Positions 46,020-53,717 of a stretch of 64,000 nucleotides of DNA are shown here, one piece after another. Within the stretch, counting starts at the first letter, position 1. Every line of letters begins with the position of its first letter. The DNA is taken from NCBI GenBank assembly GCA_029202445.1, contig CP119321.1:186001-250000 (forward strand), written 5' to 3'. Made by a program: the position numbers and the translations under genes. The notes under the pieces are model-generated. The model had not been told where the DNA came from and searched no databases. It saw only the letters and a list, made by a program, of their open reading frames with translations. Origin of the DNA: Candidatus Microbacterium phytovorans (GTDB lineage Bacteria; Actinomycetota; Actinomycetes; Actinomycetales; Microbacteriaceae).

Positions 46020-47243
46020 ATGAGTCCCCGCATCCTGGATCAATCGTCGAAGCTCAAGGACGTCCTGTACGAGATCCGCGGGGCAGCACTCGTCGAGGCC
46101 GATCGCCTGGAAGCAGACGGCCACACCATCCTGAAGCTCAACACGGGCAATCCGGCCGTGTTCGGCTTCGAGGCCCCGTATCAGATCGTGCGGGACATGA
46201 TCGAGGCGATCCCGCAGGCCCACGGCTACAGCGACAGCCGAGGCATCATGTCGGCACGGCGGGCGATCGTGTCGCGCTACGAGCAGGTGCCCGACTTCCC
46301 GCCTTTCGACCCCGACCACGTCTACCTGGGCAACGGCGTCTCCGAGCTCATCACGATGACGATGCAGGCGCTCTTGGACGAAGGTGACGAGGTTCTCATC
46401 CCCGCGCCCGACTATCCGCTGTGGACGGCCATGACGAGCCTTGCGGGCGGTACCCCGGTGCACTACCGATGCGACAACGAGAACGGCTGGCAGCCCGATC
46501 TCGACGACATCCGCGAGAAGATCACGCCGCGCACGAAGGCGATCGTCGTGATCAACCCGAACAATCCGACGGGAGCCGTCTACACGCGCGAGGTTCTCGA
46601 GGGAATCGTGGAGATCGCGCGAGAGCACGAGCTCCTGCTTCTGAGCGATGAGATCTACGATCGCATTCTCTTCGACGACGCCGTCCACATTCCGCTGGCG
46701 ACGCTCGCGCCCGATCTGCTGTGCCTGACGTTCAACGGTCTGTCCAAGACGTATCGCGTGGCCGGGTACCGTTCGGGATGGATGGTCATCACCGGTCCCA
46801 AGCGGCACGCCGCGGGTTTCCTCGAAGGCATCCAGCTCCTCGCCTCCACACGCCTGTGCCCGAACGTCCCTGCGCAGCACGCCGTCCAGGCGGCGCTCTC
46901 CGGGGTGCAGTCGATCGATGCGCTCATCGGCCCGTCCGGCCGCCTTCACGAGCAGCGAGACGCGGCGTGGGAGGGTCTGACGCGCATCCCGGGTGTCACC
47001 TGCCTGAAGCCGCAGGGGGCACTGTACGCATTCCCACGCCTCGACCCCGAGGTCTACGAGATCCGCGACGACGCCAAGTTCGTCTACGACTTCCTCGTGG
47101 CTGAGCACGTGCTGCTGGTGCAGGGGACCGGCTTCAACTGGCCGACTCCCGATCACCTCCGCATCGTCACCCTTCCGGAAGCGCGCGTGCTCTCGGAAGC
47201 CGTGGAGCGGCTCGGCAACTTCCTGTCGTCGTATCGGCAGTAG
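46020..47243 (+). CDS. Pyridoxal-phosphate aminotransferase (AlaA/AspC type)
   Basis: Class I/II aminotransferase of 407 aa. The PLP-binding motifs are visible: INPNNPTGAVYTREVLEGI, DEIYDRILFDD and the Schiff-base lysine in FNGLSKTYRVAGYRSGWM. It is close to the bacterial AlaA group (glutamate-pyruvate transaminase) and to mycobacterial AspC-like proteins, and probably makes alanine or aspartate. It follows secA by 75 bases and has its own leaderless promoter. It converges with the next gene with three bases between stops. Confidence 0.9.
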   Translation: MSPRILDQSSKLKDVLYEIRGAALVEADRLEADGHTILKLNTGNPAVFGFEAPYQIVRDMIEAIPQAHGYSDSRGIMSARRAIVSRYEQVPDFPPFDPDHVYLGNGVSELITMTMQALLDEGDEVLIPAPDYPLWTAMTSLAGGTPVHYRCDNENGWQPDLDDIREKITPRTKAIVVINPNNPTGAVYTREVLEGIVEIAREHELLLLSDEIYDRILFDDAVHIPLATLAPDLLCLTFNGLSKTYRVAGYRSGWMVITGPKRHAAGFLEGIQLLASTRLCPNVPAQHAVQAALSGVQSIDALIGPSGRLHEQRDAAWEGLTRIPGVTCLKPQGALYAFPRLDPEVYEIRDDAKFVYDFLVAEHVLLVQGTGFNWPTPDHLRIVTLPEARVLSEAVERLGNFLSSYRQ

Positions 47244-47246
47244 CCG

Positions 47247-47741
47247 TCACAGGAGCGCGAGCGATGTCGCCCGCCACCGTCCGTCCCATCCCTCGAGGCG
47301 CACGGCGATCGCACGCGTGCGCCGCGGGCCGGCGACGATAGCGACCGCCTCCACGACGCCATCTGCCGGTACAGAATGCCGGGTGCTGAGGATTCGATGC
47401 ACGGGCCGCGCGGCCGGAACACCCCGCGCACTGCGGGCGCGCGCGGACAGATTCGCGCGAGCGACCAGCGCGCGAAAGGCATCCTCGCCGAGCCAGCGGG
47501 CGAGCTGATCGACCTCGCGCACTCCCGCCAGCACCTCCATGACGCCGATCGTCAGGTTGCGTACCAGCGGATCGGGGTCGGGAAGCTGCTGTGCAGGGGT
47601 GCGCTGGGGGGCAAAATACTCGGCCACATCGAGAGCCCTGGCCGCGCGGGGCGCGGAGCGGGCTCCGCCGGATGCAACGGACACAGCGGACCTCCTCACG
47701 AGGGGGGAGTGGGCACGAGTAGAGCACAGCTCGGAGAGCAT
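47247..47741 (-). CDS. Rv3235-like family protein
   Basis: Protein of 164 aa resembling the Rv3235 family of actinobacteria, which is encoded near secA. The N-terminal half is Arg/Ala-rich and probably disordered. The C-terminal half has NLTIGVMEVLAGVREVDQLA, WLGEDAFRALVARANL, RPVHRILSTRHSVPADGVVE and ends ALRLEGWDGRW-like (AVRLEGWDGRWRATSLALL), a small alpha/beta fold. Function unknown. I chose the ATG at 47741; the frame is open to 47849, but a longer form would overlap the divergent gene at 47811. Confidence 0.7.
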   Translation of the reverse strand: MLSELCSTRAHSPLVRRSAVSVASGGARSAPRAARALDVAEYFAPQRTPAQQLPDPDPLVRNLTIGVMEVLAGVREVDQLARWLGEDAFRALVARANLSARARSARGVPAARPVHRILSTRHSVPADGVVEAVAIVAGPRRTRAIAVRLEGWDGRWRATSLALL

Positions 47742-47798
47742 CGGGATGAGAGATCTCCAACGTTGTGGACGGCTGAAGCGGGCCGACGCTGCGTGTCC

Positions 47799-47804
47799 TA
47801 CTGT
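47799..47804 (+). promoter_or_regulatory. -10 hexamer TACTGT, leaderless promoter
   Basis: TACTGT ends six bases before the GTG at 47811 and fixes the start of that gene, whose frame is open far upstream. Confidence 0.45.
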
Positions 47805-47810
47805 CGGGGC

Positions 47811-48410
47811 GTGCGCTGGGATCGCTTCTTCGAAGACCTGGAAGACCAACTCGACTCCGAATGGGAGGCCGAGCGGGCCGCTCTGGATTCGGAGGCGGAG
47901 CGGCTGCGGGTGTCGCGGCTCCTCCTGCGTGAGCGTCTCGTCGCCCTCGCCCGCTCGGGGGAGACTCTGGCGGCGGTCGAGCTGAGCGACGCCACGGTGG
48001 TGACGGGGCGCGTGCAGGCGGTGGGAGCGGACTGGCTCGCGCTGGACAGCGAGCTTCGACGCGGTGCCGCCGTCATCCTCCCGCTACCGGCCATCGTCTC
48101 GCTCGGGGTGGAGCCCGGCCCCGTCGTCGCGTCGGCGCGTGACGCGGCCGAGGGGTCGGCGCTGAGACAGCGCATGACCCTCGGCTATGTTCTCCGCGAC
48201 CTGGCGCGCAAGCGCGTGCCGGTGAGCCTGCGCGTCACGGGCGGCAAGCTCCTCACGGGAACCATCGACCGTGCGGGCGCGGACCATCTGGACCTGGCAC
48301 TCCACGACGCCGGTGCCCCGCGCCGACGGGATGCCGTCACCGGCTACCGGATCGTCAGCTTCGCGGCGATCCTCAGCGTCATGCCGGACGGTCGCGCCGC
48401 TGTGCCGTAG
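47811..48410 (+). CDS. Conserved hypothetical protein, function unknown
   Basis: Protein of 199 aa. It opens with an acidic helix (WDRFFEDLEDQLDSEWEAER), followed by two similar beta-rich segments: ELSDATVVTGRVQAVGADWL at about 56-75 and RVTGGKLLTGTIDRAGADHL at about 143-162. Each reads like a short strand-turn-strand of the Sm/Hfq or PRC-barrel kind. No catalytic motif, signal peptide or membrane segment. Conserved near secA/Rv3235 in related bacteria as far as I recall. GTG at 47811 is supported by the leaderless -10. RNA binding is only a guess. Confidence 0.68.
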   Translation: MRWDRFFEDLEDQLDSEWEAERAALDSEAERLRVSRLLLRERLVALARSGETLAAVELSDATVVTGRVQAVGADWLALDSELRRGAAVILPLPAIVSLGVEPGPVVASARDAAEGSALRQRMTLGYVLRDLARKRVPVSLRVTGGKLLTGTIDRAGADHLDLALHDAGAPRRRDAVTGYRIVSFAAILSVMPDGRAAVP

Positions 48411-48461
48411 CCGCTCGTCGCGCGTGTGCGCTGCCCGAACAGCGGCACAGCGACGGCGGCT

Positions 48462-48740
48462 TCAGTCGGCGTGCGCCGAACCGCGTCCCCACAGCTCGGG
48501 GAAGCTCGCTGCCTGCGACTCGCGCCAGAGAGCCATCCGGCGCACCTCCTCCGTCTGCGCCTCGATGTAGTCGTCGACGCTTGCCGCCTCGACGCGCCAC
48601 TGCGCACGCGTTCCCACGCGTGTCCCCCGCAGGCGCCCCTCGAGGATCAGCGCGACCACCTCGTCGACGTCGACCGCGAGCATCTCCGCGGCCTGCGCGG
48701 CGGTGAGCAGGCGCGCGTCGGGGAGCGGGACGTCGGGCAT
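48462..48740 (-). CDS. Helix-turn-helix (excisionase/MerR-like) DNA-binding protein
   Basis: Small protein of 92 aa with an excisionase-type winged helix: LLTAAQAAEMLAVDVDEVVA (about 11-30) and LRGTRVGTRAQWRVEAASVD (about 37-56). The tail EEVRRMALWRESQAASF is helical and charged. In actinobacteria such proteins (BldC-like and relatives) are chromosomal regulators rather than phage excisionases, and no phage or integrase gene is near. CATAAT six bases before the ATG predicts a leaderless mRNA. It converges with the 47811 gene 51 bases away. The SAF-domain and CpaE-like genes are divergent neighbours and possible targets. Confidence 0.78.
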   Translation of the reverse strand: MPDVPLPDARLLTAAQAAEMLAVDVDEVVALILEGRLRGTRVGTRAQWRVEAASVDDYIEAQTEEVRRMALWRESQAASFPELWGRGSAHAD

Positions 48741-48746
48741 GACGCC

Positions 48747-48752
48747 ATTATG
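48747..48752 (-). promoter_or_regulatory. -10 hexamer CATAAT, leaderless promoter
   Basis: On the minus strand CATAAT (one mismatch to TATAAT) ends six bases before the ATG at 48740. About 85 bases further on the divergent SAF-domain gene begins. Confidence 0.5.
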
Positions 48753-48837
48753 CGCTCGCCTCGCGCCGCGCGCCATGGTTCGGGTGTCCTGTGGAGAACC
48801 GGCGACATCGGATCGACGTCGCCGCCACGATGGGTCG

Positions 48838-49464
48838 ATGACCATGACCGACTCCCGTCCTCGGCCTCCCGCGTTCTGGGCCGACGCCCGCTTCCTCCTG
48901 GGGATCATCCTCGTCATCGGGTCGATAGCCGCCGTCTGGGCCGTTGTCGCGACGGCGCGGCAGACGGCCCCCGCTCTCGTGGCGACGCGCACGGTCGTGG
49001 CGGGCCAGGTTCTCTCGGCCGCCGACCTCGAAGCCGTCGACATCGGCCTGGGCGCGGTCGCGGAACGCTATCTGGCGCCCGGTGAACTCGTCCCCGGCTC
49101 CGTCGCGACGCGCACGTTGCCGCGCGGTGACCTCATTCCGCGGGATGCCGTCGGGCCGGCCGAGACGGCGCGTGTGACGACCATCGTCCTCCGCAGTTCG
49201 GGGGAGGTGCCGGCGGCGGTGTCGACCGGCTCGGAGGTCGAGGTGTGGTCCGCGTCTCCGCGCGAACAAGGCCGTTTCGATGCTCCCGCGGTCCTCGTTC
49301 CCCTCGCGACGGTCGTGTCGGTGAATCGCGGCGATGCGGTCATGGGAGGAGGGGAGACGACGGTCGAGGTGGTGATCGACCGCGCCGACCTCGCTGACGC
49401 CCTCGCCGCCATCGCGGAGGGCGCCGCACTGTCCGTCGTCCCGGCGACCGGTACGGCACCGTGA
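48838..49464 (+). CDS. SAF-domain protein (CpaB/RcpC-like)
   Basis: Protein of 208 aa with one membrane segment (FLLGIILVIGSIAAVWAVVA, about 19-38) and an extracytoplasmic SAF domain (LVATRTVVAGQVLSAADLE at about 47-65, then AVAERYLAPGELVPGSVA and LPRGDLIPRDAV). SAF domains in CpaB/RcpC proteins bind peptidoglycan in Flp/Tad pili. A GTGA overlap couples it to the CpaE-like ATPase gene. No pilin, TadA or TadB gene is visible here, so the pair either works with a pilus locus elsewhere or has another surface role. The frame is open upstream; the ATG at 48838 places the membrane segment at the usual position. Confidence 0.82.
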   Translation: MTMTDSRPRPPAFWADARFLLGIILVIGSIAAVWAVVATARQTAPALVATRTVVAGQVLSAADLEAVDIGLGAVAERYLAPGELVPGSVATRTLPRGDLIPRDAVGPAETARVTTIVLRSSGEVPAAVSTGSEVEVWSASPREQGRFDAPAVLVPLATVVSVNRGDAVMGGGETTVEVVIDRADLADALAAIAEGAALSVVPATGTAP

Positions 49465-50708
49465 GGGTCATCCTGGCCGCCGCCGGCGATCCGCGTCGGT
49501 GGGCGGACGACCTCCGGGCCGAGGGGGCCGACGTGCGCGCGGTGGTCGCGGCATCCGCTCCGGCCGCCGCCGTGGCCGATGCCGCATCCGACGCCGGAGC
49601 GGCCGCGCTGCTGGCGGAATTGTCGACGGCCGACCTCCTGATCATCGATCCCCACCCGCGAGCGCTCACGAGCGGGCTCGTCGCGGCGTGCGACCGGTTC
49701 GGGGTGCGGATCGTCGCGCGCTGCGCGCGCCCCGCCGATCGTCGCGCCGCCGAACGGTTCGGACTCCGCATGGTGGATGCCGATGCACCGGCGCACGAGG
49801 TGATCGAACCGGGTCTCACCGTGTCTGACAGCGGGTCGCACCGCGGCAGGGTACTCGTGGTGTGGGGGCCGGCCGGCGCGCCGGGGCGCACGACGATCGC
49901 CGTGGGACTGGCCGCCGAGCTGGCGCGGGATGGGCGGCGGGTGCTCCTCGTCGACGCCGACTCCCACGCCCCGTCGGTCGCACTGGCCCTCGGGGTGCCC
50001 GACGAGGGGCCGGGGTTCGCGGCGGCGTGCCGTCAGGTGGAGCGCGGTGCGCTGACGGTGGCAGAGCTCGAGCGGATCGCCGTCGATCTCGGCGCGATGT
50101 CGTTGCTCCCCGGGATCAACCGCCCCGCGCGCTGGCCCGAGTTGTCGGCCGACCGGGTGCGTGCGGCGCTGGAGGTGTGCCGCACCTGGGCCGACGACGT
50201 CGTCGTCGACGTCTCGGCGTCCTTGGAGCTCGACGAGGAGATCGTGTCGGATCTCGATGGTCCTCGGCGCAACGGAGCGACGCTCGGTGCCCTTGCTGCC
50301 GCCGACACCGTGGTCGCGGTGGTCGCGGCAGATCCGATCGGCGTCTCGCGGTTCGTGCGGGCTCACGGCGATCTCCGCGGCGCCGCCGGATCCGCACCCG
50401 TTCACGTCTGGGTGAACAAGACGCGGCGAACCGTGTTGGGGATCGATCCACAGGCCCAGGTGCGCCGTACGCTCGACCGCTATCTCGGTGTCGGACGGGC
50501 CTCGTTCGCCCCGTTCGACCCTCGCGCCGTCGACGCCGCACTCGTGGCGGCCCAGCCGCTCCTGAGGGCCGCAGGCCGATCCTCGCTCACCGCGGCGATC
50601 CGTCGTTTCGTCGGCGAGGTCATCGAGCCTGCCGCGCCATCCGAGCGGCCGCGCAGCGGTGCGTCGCGCGTCCGCCGACGGCGCGCAGCGGGCGCGGCGG
50701 GTCGGTAG
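49461..50708 (+). CDS. CpaE/TadZ-like ParA-family ATPase with altered P-loop
   Basis: Protein of 415 aa. Residues 1-125 form a receiver-like N-terminal domain (ADLLIIDPHPRALTSGLVAA). Residues 130-390 form a MinD/ParA-type ATPase domain with VVWGPAGAPGRTTIAVGLAA (P-loop 136-145) and VLLVDADSHAPSVALALGV (161-179). The canonical KGGxGKT is replaced by GPAGAPGRT, so both lysines (signature and Walker) are changed, yet the rest of the fold is kept. The C-terminus is Arg-rich. It is coupled to the SAF-domain gene; together they resemble the CpaB-CpaE part of a Tad pilus system. Confidence 0.83.
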   Translation: MRVILAAAGDPRRWADDLRAEGADVRAVVAASAPAAAVADAASDAGAAALLAELSTADLLIIDPHPRALTSGLVAACDRFGVRIVARCARPADRRAAERFGLRMVDADAPAHEVIEPGLTVSDSGSHRGRVLVVWGPAGAPGRTTIAVGLAAELARDGRRVLLVDADSHAPSVALALGVPDEGPGFAAACRQVERGALTVAELERIAVDLGAMSLLPGINRPARWPELSADRVRAALEVCRTWADDVVVDVSASLELDEEIVSDLDGPRRNGATLGALAAADTVVAVVAADPIGVSRFVRAHGDLRGAAGSAPVHVWVNKTRRTVLGIDPQAQVRRTLDRYLGVGRASFAPFDPRAVDAALVAAQPLLRAAGRSSLTAAIRRFVGEVIEPAAPSERPRSGASRVRRRRAAGAAGR

Positions 50709-50711
50709 CCT
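50706..50711 (+). promoter_or_regulatory. -10 hexamer TAGCCT, leaderless promoter of pdtaS
   Basis: TAGCCT overlaps the stop codon (TAG) of the preceding ATPase gene and ends six bases before the GTG at 50718, predicting independent, leaderless transcription. Confidence 0.5.
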
Positions 50712-50717
50712 GGAGAC

Positions 50718-52211
50718 GTGTCGACGCTCAGCGATCTCGTGTACGCCCAAGGCCGGTCCAGCGAAGCGGACGTGGAGTGGCTGCACCGGCTCGCCGGCGA
50801 CGGTCAGCTTCTGGCCGACCTCGCCTTCGCCGACATCGTCGTGTGGGTGCCCACCGACGACGATTCGTTCATCGCCGTCGCCCACACCCGTCCGTCCGGC
50901 GCGGCCACGCTGTTCTATCGCGACATCGTCGGCGACCGGGTGCGTCCGCAGTGGCGCACACAGGTCCGCGACGCCTTCACCCAGCTGCGGATCGTCGACT
51001 CGGCATCGCCCGACTGGTTCGAGGAGACTCCGACACGGGTTCGTGCCGTGCCGATCGTGCGAGAGCACGCGACGGCCGACCGGCCCGCCACGGTCGTGGG
51101 CGTCCTGACGCGGCACACCAACCTGGGGGAGGCGCGCACGCCGTCACGGCAGCAGATCACCTTCAACGACTGCGCCGACGAACTGTTCGGCATGATGGCA
51201 TCCGCCGACTTCCCCGACCTGTCGGCACCCACGTCACCGCGCCGCGGAGCCCCTCGTGCGTCCGACGGACTCATCCGCATCGACGTCGACGGGGTCACGA
51301 CCTTCGCGAGCCCGAACGCCCTGTCCGCGTTCAATCGCCTCGGATTCGATGACGAACTCGAGGGCGAGCCCCTCATCGAGGTGGCCACGGCGCTCTTGCC
51401 GGCATCCCGTCAGTTCGACGAATCGCTCCCGATCGTGATGGCAGGGCGTGCCCCGTGGCGCGCGGACATCGAGGCCCGCGGAGTGACCGTCTCGCTGCGC
51501 ACGATCCCGCTGAAAGACCACGGCACCCGCATCGGTGCGATCGTGCTCTGCCGCGACGTCACCGAGATCCGGCACCAGGAGCAGGAACTCATCACGAAAG
51601 ACGCGACGATCCGCGAGATCCACCACCGCGTCAAGAACAACCTCCAGACCGTCGCCTCCCTCCTGCGCATCCAGTCGCGACGCACTCATTCCGACGAGGC
51701 GCGCGACGCTCTCACGCAGGCCATGCGTCGCGTCTCGGCGATCGCCGTCGTGCACGACACGCTGTCGGAGGGGCTCGCCCAGAACGTCGACTTCGACGAC
51801 GTCTTCAACCGGGTGCTCAAGCTCGTCGCGGAGGTCGCGGCATCGCCGAATACGCGGGCGCGCACGGTGAAATCGGGGGAGTTCGGCACTCTCCCCAGCG
51901 AGTATGCGACGCCTCTCGCCCTCGCACTGACCGAACTCGTCACGAACGCGGTCGAGCACGGCCTCGCCGATCAGGAGGGCGAGGTCGAGATCATCGCGCA
52001 GCGCACCGACGATCAACTCGGCGTCCGGGTGCGCGACACCGGCGTCGGTCTCCCCGAAGGCCAGGTCGGGCGCGGACTCGGCACCCAGATCGTGCGCACG
52101 CTGATCCAGGGCGAGCTCAGCGGGACGATCGACTGGCACACGCTCGTGGGCTCGGGCACCGAAGTGACCATCGAGATCCCCCTGCGCTACATCGACCGAC
52201 GCAGCGCCTGA
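50718..52211 (+). CDS. pdtaS: Sensor histidine kinase PdtaS
   Basis: Cytoplasmic sensor kinase of 497 aa without membrane segments, orthologous in layout to mycobacterial PdtaS (Rv3220c), which partners the RNA-binding antiterminator PdtaR. Order: GAF-like sensor domain (about 1-165), PAS domain (about 180-290), HisKA_2 dimerisation domain with EIHHRVKNNLQTVASLLRIQ (300-319, phosphorylated histidine 302 or 303) and HATPase domain (TELVTNAVEHGLADQEGEVE, RVRDTGVGLPEGQVGRGLG). The pdtaR gene is not in this window. Function is firm at family level. Confidence 0.93.
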   Translation: MSTLSDLVYAQGRSSEADVEWLHRLAGDGQLLADLAFADIVVWVPTDDDSFIAVAHTRPSGAATLFYRDIVGDRVRPQWRTQVRDAFTQLRIVDSASPDWFEETPTRVRAVPIVREHATADRPATVVGVLTRHTNLGEARTPSRQQITFNDCADELFGMMASADFPDLSAPTSPRRGAPRASDGLIRIDVDGVTTFASPNALSAFNRLGFDDELEGEPLIEVATALLPASRQFDESLPIVMAGRAPWRADIEARGVTVSLRTIPLKDHGTRIGAIVLCRDVTEIRHQEQELITKDATIREIHHRVKNNLQTVASLLRIQSRRTHSDEARDALTQAMRRVSAIAVVHDTLSEGLAQNVDFDDVFNRVLKLVAEVAASPNTRARTVKSGEFGTLPSEYATPLALALTELVTNAVEHGLADQEGEVEIIAQRTDDQLGVRVRDTGVGLPEGQVGRGLGTQIVRTLIQGELSGTIDWHTLVGSGTEVTIEIPLRYIDRRSA

Positions 52212-52291
52212 CCGCGTCCGCAGCTTGGCGTTTCGCCCGACGCTGTGGATAACTCGCACTAGGCTTTCATGAAACGTGCTTTTATGCATAC

Positions 52292-52708
52292 ATGAGAGCA
52301 ATCAAGAAGCCGCTGGCAGCAGTTCTCCTCACCGCGGCCATCGTCCTCAGCCTTGCCGTCCCCGCGCACGCCCGCTACTTCGGCAACGTCTGGGGTGAGC
52401 TGAACGGGCGTGGATACGTCGTCAACTACCAGACCTTTCGAGATCACGTCTCGACCACTCGACCTCGCATGCACCTCGACCGGGTGACGGCGTTCAACTT
52501 CCGTCTGTGGATGCGGGATAGGGATGGTGTCCGGGTCTCCGACCGCGCGCTCTTCCACACTCCCGGAGAGACGACGTATTGGTCCTCGTCGTCGGGATCG
52601 ACGATCATCCCTAGCGGGCGCTACAAGCTATCCGGGCAGATGCTGGGGGAGTTGCAGGGTGGATTCGACCCGAGCAGCATTCGGTGGCAGGGAGACATCA
52701 CGTGGTGA
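52292..52708 (+). CDS. Small secreted protein, function unknown (possible bacteriocin-like peptide precursor)
   Basis: Protein of 138 aa with a clear Sec signal peptide (MRAIKKPLAAVLLTAAIVLS, cleavage after AHA at about residue 28). The mature part of about 110 residues is rich in aromatic residues, Ser, Gly and Arg, has no cysteine, and ends in tryptophan (IRWQGDITW). A region around 29-60 (YFGNVWGELNGRGYVVNYQ) faintly recalls the lactococcin 972 family, but I cannot claim homology. It opens an operon with two lipoproteins and a MacB-like ABC system. The upstream 80 bases are A/T-richer than usual and lack a good ribosome site. Confidence 0.65.
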   Translation: MRAIKKPLAAVLLTAAIVLSLAVPAHARYFGNVWGELNGRGYVVNYQTFRDHVSTTRPRMHLDRVTAFNFRLWMRDRDGVRVSDRALFHTPGETTYWSSSSGSTIIPSGRYKLSGQMLGELQGGFDPSSIRWQGDITW

Positions 52709-53214
52709 CAACCCAGGCACCGCGCGCGTGGAAGAGCGGGTTGTGTCTGGGCATCACGCTCGTCGCCTTCACGGTCGTTGGATGTTCCCCAGAAGCTCCT
52801 ACGCAGGAGGGCTTCATGTCGTACGAAGAGATGCGCGACGAGTATGACCGGACGCTGGAGAACTTTCCCGCCGAGCTCCCGTTCCCAGAGGGTGTCGACA
52901 CTCATCCAGCGCTCGAGAGCCAGATCGTCACGGATCCGGAAACCACCGACCTCTTCGAAGTAGGTTCCGGTTCGGGACAGGCCTACGTGTACTGGGAGTG
53001 CACATGGATGCTGCAGGTGTTGGCTGCTGAGGGCAAGGGAAGGAAAGCCGATCAGGGTCTGGACATGCTGGAGTCGGCGCTCGATTCCGAGATGCGTGCG
53101 AGACACTTCGACGACTCCAGCGGCGTGTGGGAGAACCAGGTTCTCCGGAGCGCTCGACAGGGCGACCTCGGGCTGCTGAGAGACTTCGCCGTCGGTTGCG
53201 ACGGTGAGTCCTGA
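52705..53214 (+). CDS. Lipoprotein, tandem copy 1, function unknown
   Basis: Lipoprotein of 169 aa with hydrophobic leader and lipobox VVGC (cysteine at about residue 27), followed by SPEAPTQEGFMSYEEMRDEY. The mature part is acidic with a highly conserved block (GFMSYEEM, DRTLENFP, ALESQIVTDPETT) that is nearly repeated in the next gene. I chose the GTG at 52705 because it overlaps the preceding stop (GTGA); further upstream the frame is still open inside the secreted-protein gene. Two cysteines in WECTW and VGCDG may pair. Family unknown to me. Confidence 0.75.
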   Translation: MTTQAPRAWKSGLCLGITLVAFTVVGCSPEAPTQEGFMSYEEMRDEYDRTLENFPAELPFPEGVDTHPALESQIVTDPETTDLFEVGSGSGQAYVYWECTWMLQVLAAEGKGRKADQGLDMLESALDSEMRARHFDDSSGVWENQVLRSARQGDLGLLRDFAVGCDGES

Positions 53215-53717
53215 TGCGTGTCAGAAGTCTCGGTAGAGCTAGTGCTGTCGTCCTGCTCGCGTCACCGCTCGTCGCGTGCAGCCCCGACGCGCCCGTCCAG
53301 GAAGGCTTCATGTCGTACGACGAGATGCGGGAGGAGTATGACCGGACGCTGGAGAACTTTCCGGACGACCTCCCATTCCCGGAGGACGTGGACACCCATC
53401 CGCCGCTGGAAAGCCAGATCGTCACCGATCCGTCAACGACAGAGCTCTACGAGCGCGGATCAGGTCTCGTTCAGGCGTATCTGTATTGGGAGTGCGCGTG
53501 GATGGTTCAGGTACTCGATGCAGGCGGTGTCGGGGAACAGGCAGAGGAAGCGCTGGATGTGCTGGAGTCCGAGGCCGCTCTCGATTCGGAGTTCCGCCGC
53601 CTCTACTACGAAGATCCTGGCCGGATGTGGGAACTCGAGGTGCTCGGCGGTGCGCGAAAGGGCGACTTGAGGTCGATGAGGGACTTCGCCGTGGGCTGCC
53701 ACGTGGACTCACGATGA
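53214..53717 (+). CDS. Lipoprotein, tandem copy 2, function unknown
   Basis: Paralogue of the preceding lipoprotein (167 aa): leader, lipobox LVAC (cysteine at about residue 22), then SPDAPVQEGFMSYDEMREEY and matching DRTLENFP, PLESQIVTDPSTT, YWECAWMVQVL and DFAVGC blocks. At DNA level the stretches around 52812-52872 and 53308-53365 are nearly identical, which points to a fairly recent duplication. The ATG overlaps the preceding stop by one base and its own stop overlaps the adaptor gene (ATGA). The two copies differ most in their acidic middle part. Confidence 0.75.
   Translation: MRVRSLGRASAVVLLASPLVACSPDAPVQEGFMSYDEMREEYDRTLENFPDDLPFPEDVDTHPPLESQIVTDPSTTELYERGSGLVQAYLYWECAWMVQVLDAGGVGEQAEEALDVLESEAALDSEFRRLYYEDPGRMWELEVLGGARKGDLRSMRDFAVGCHVDSR

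Noticed and set aside
43854..47156. Very long open frame (about 1100 codons) on the minus strand opposite secA and the aminotransferase gene
   Set aside because: It is Val/Leu/Asp/Arg-rich mirror sequence of two clear genes; long antisense frames are common in GC-rich DNA because stop codons are rare.
48462..48740. Phage excisionase marking an integrated element
   Set aside because: No integrase, attachment repeats or tRNA nearby; neighbours are conserved chromosome genes, so it is more likely a BldC-like regulator.
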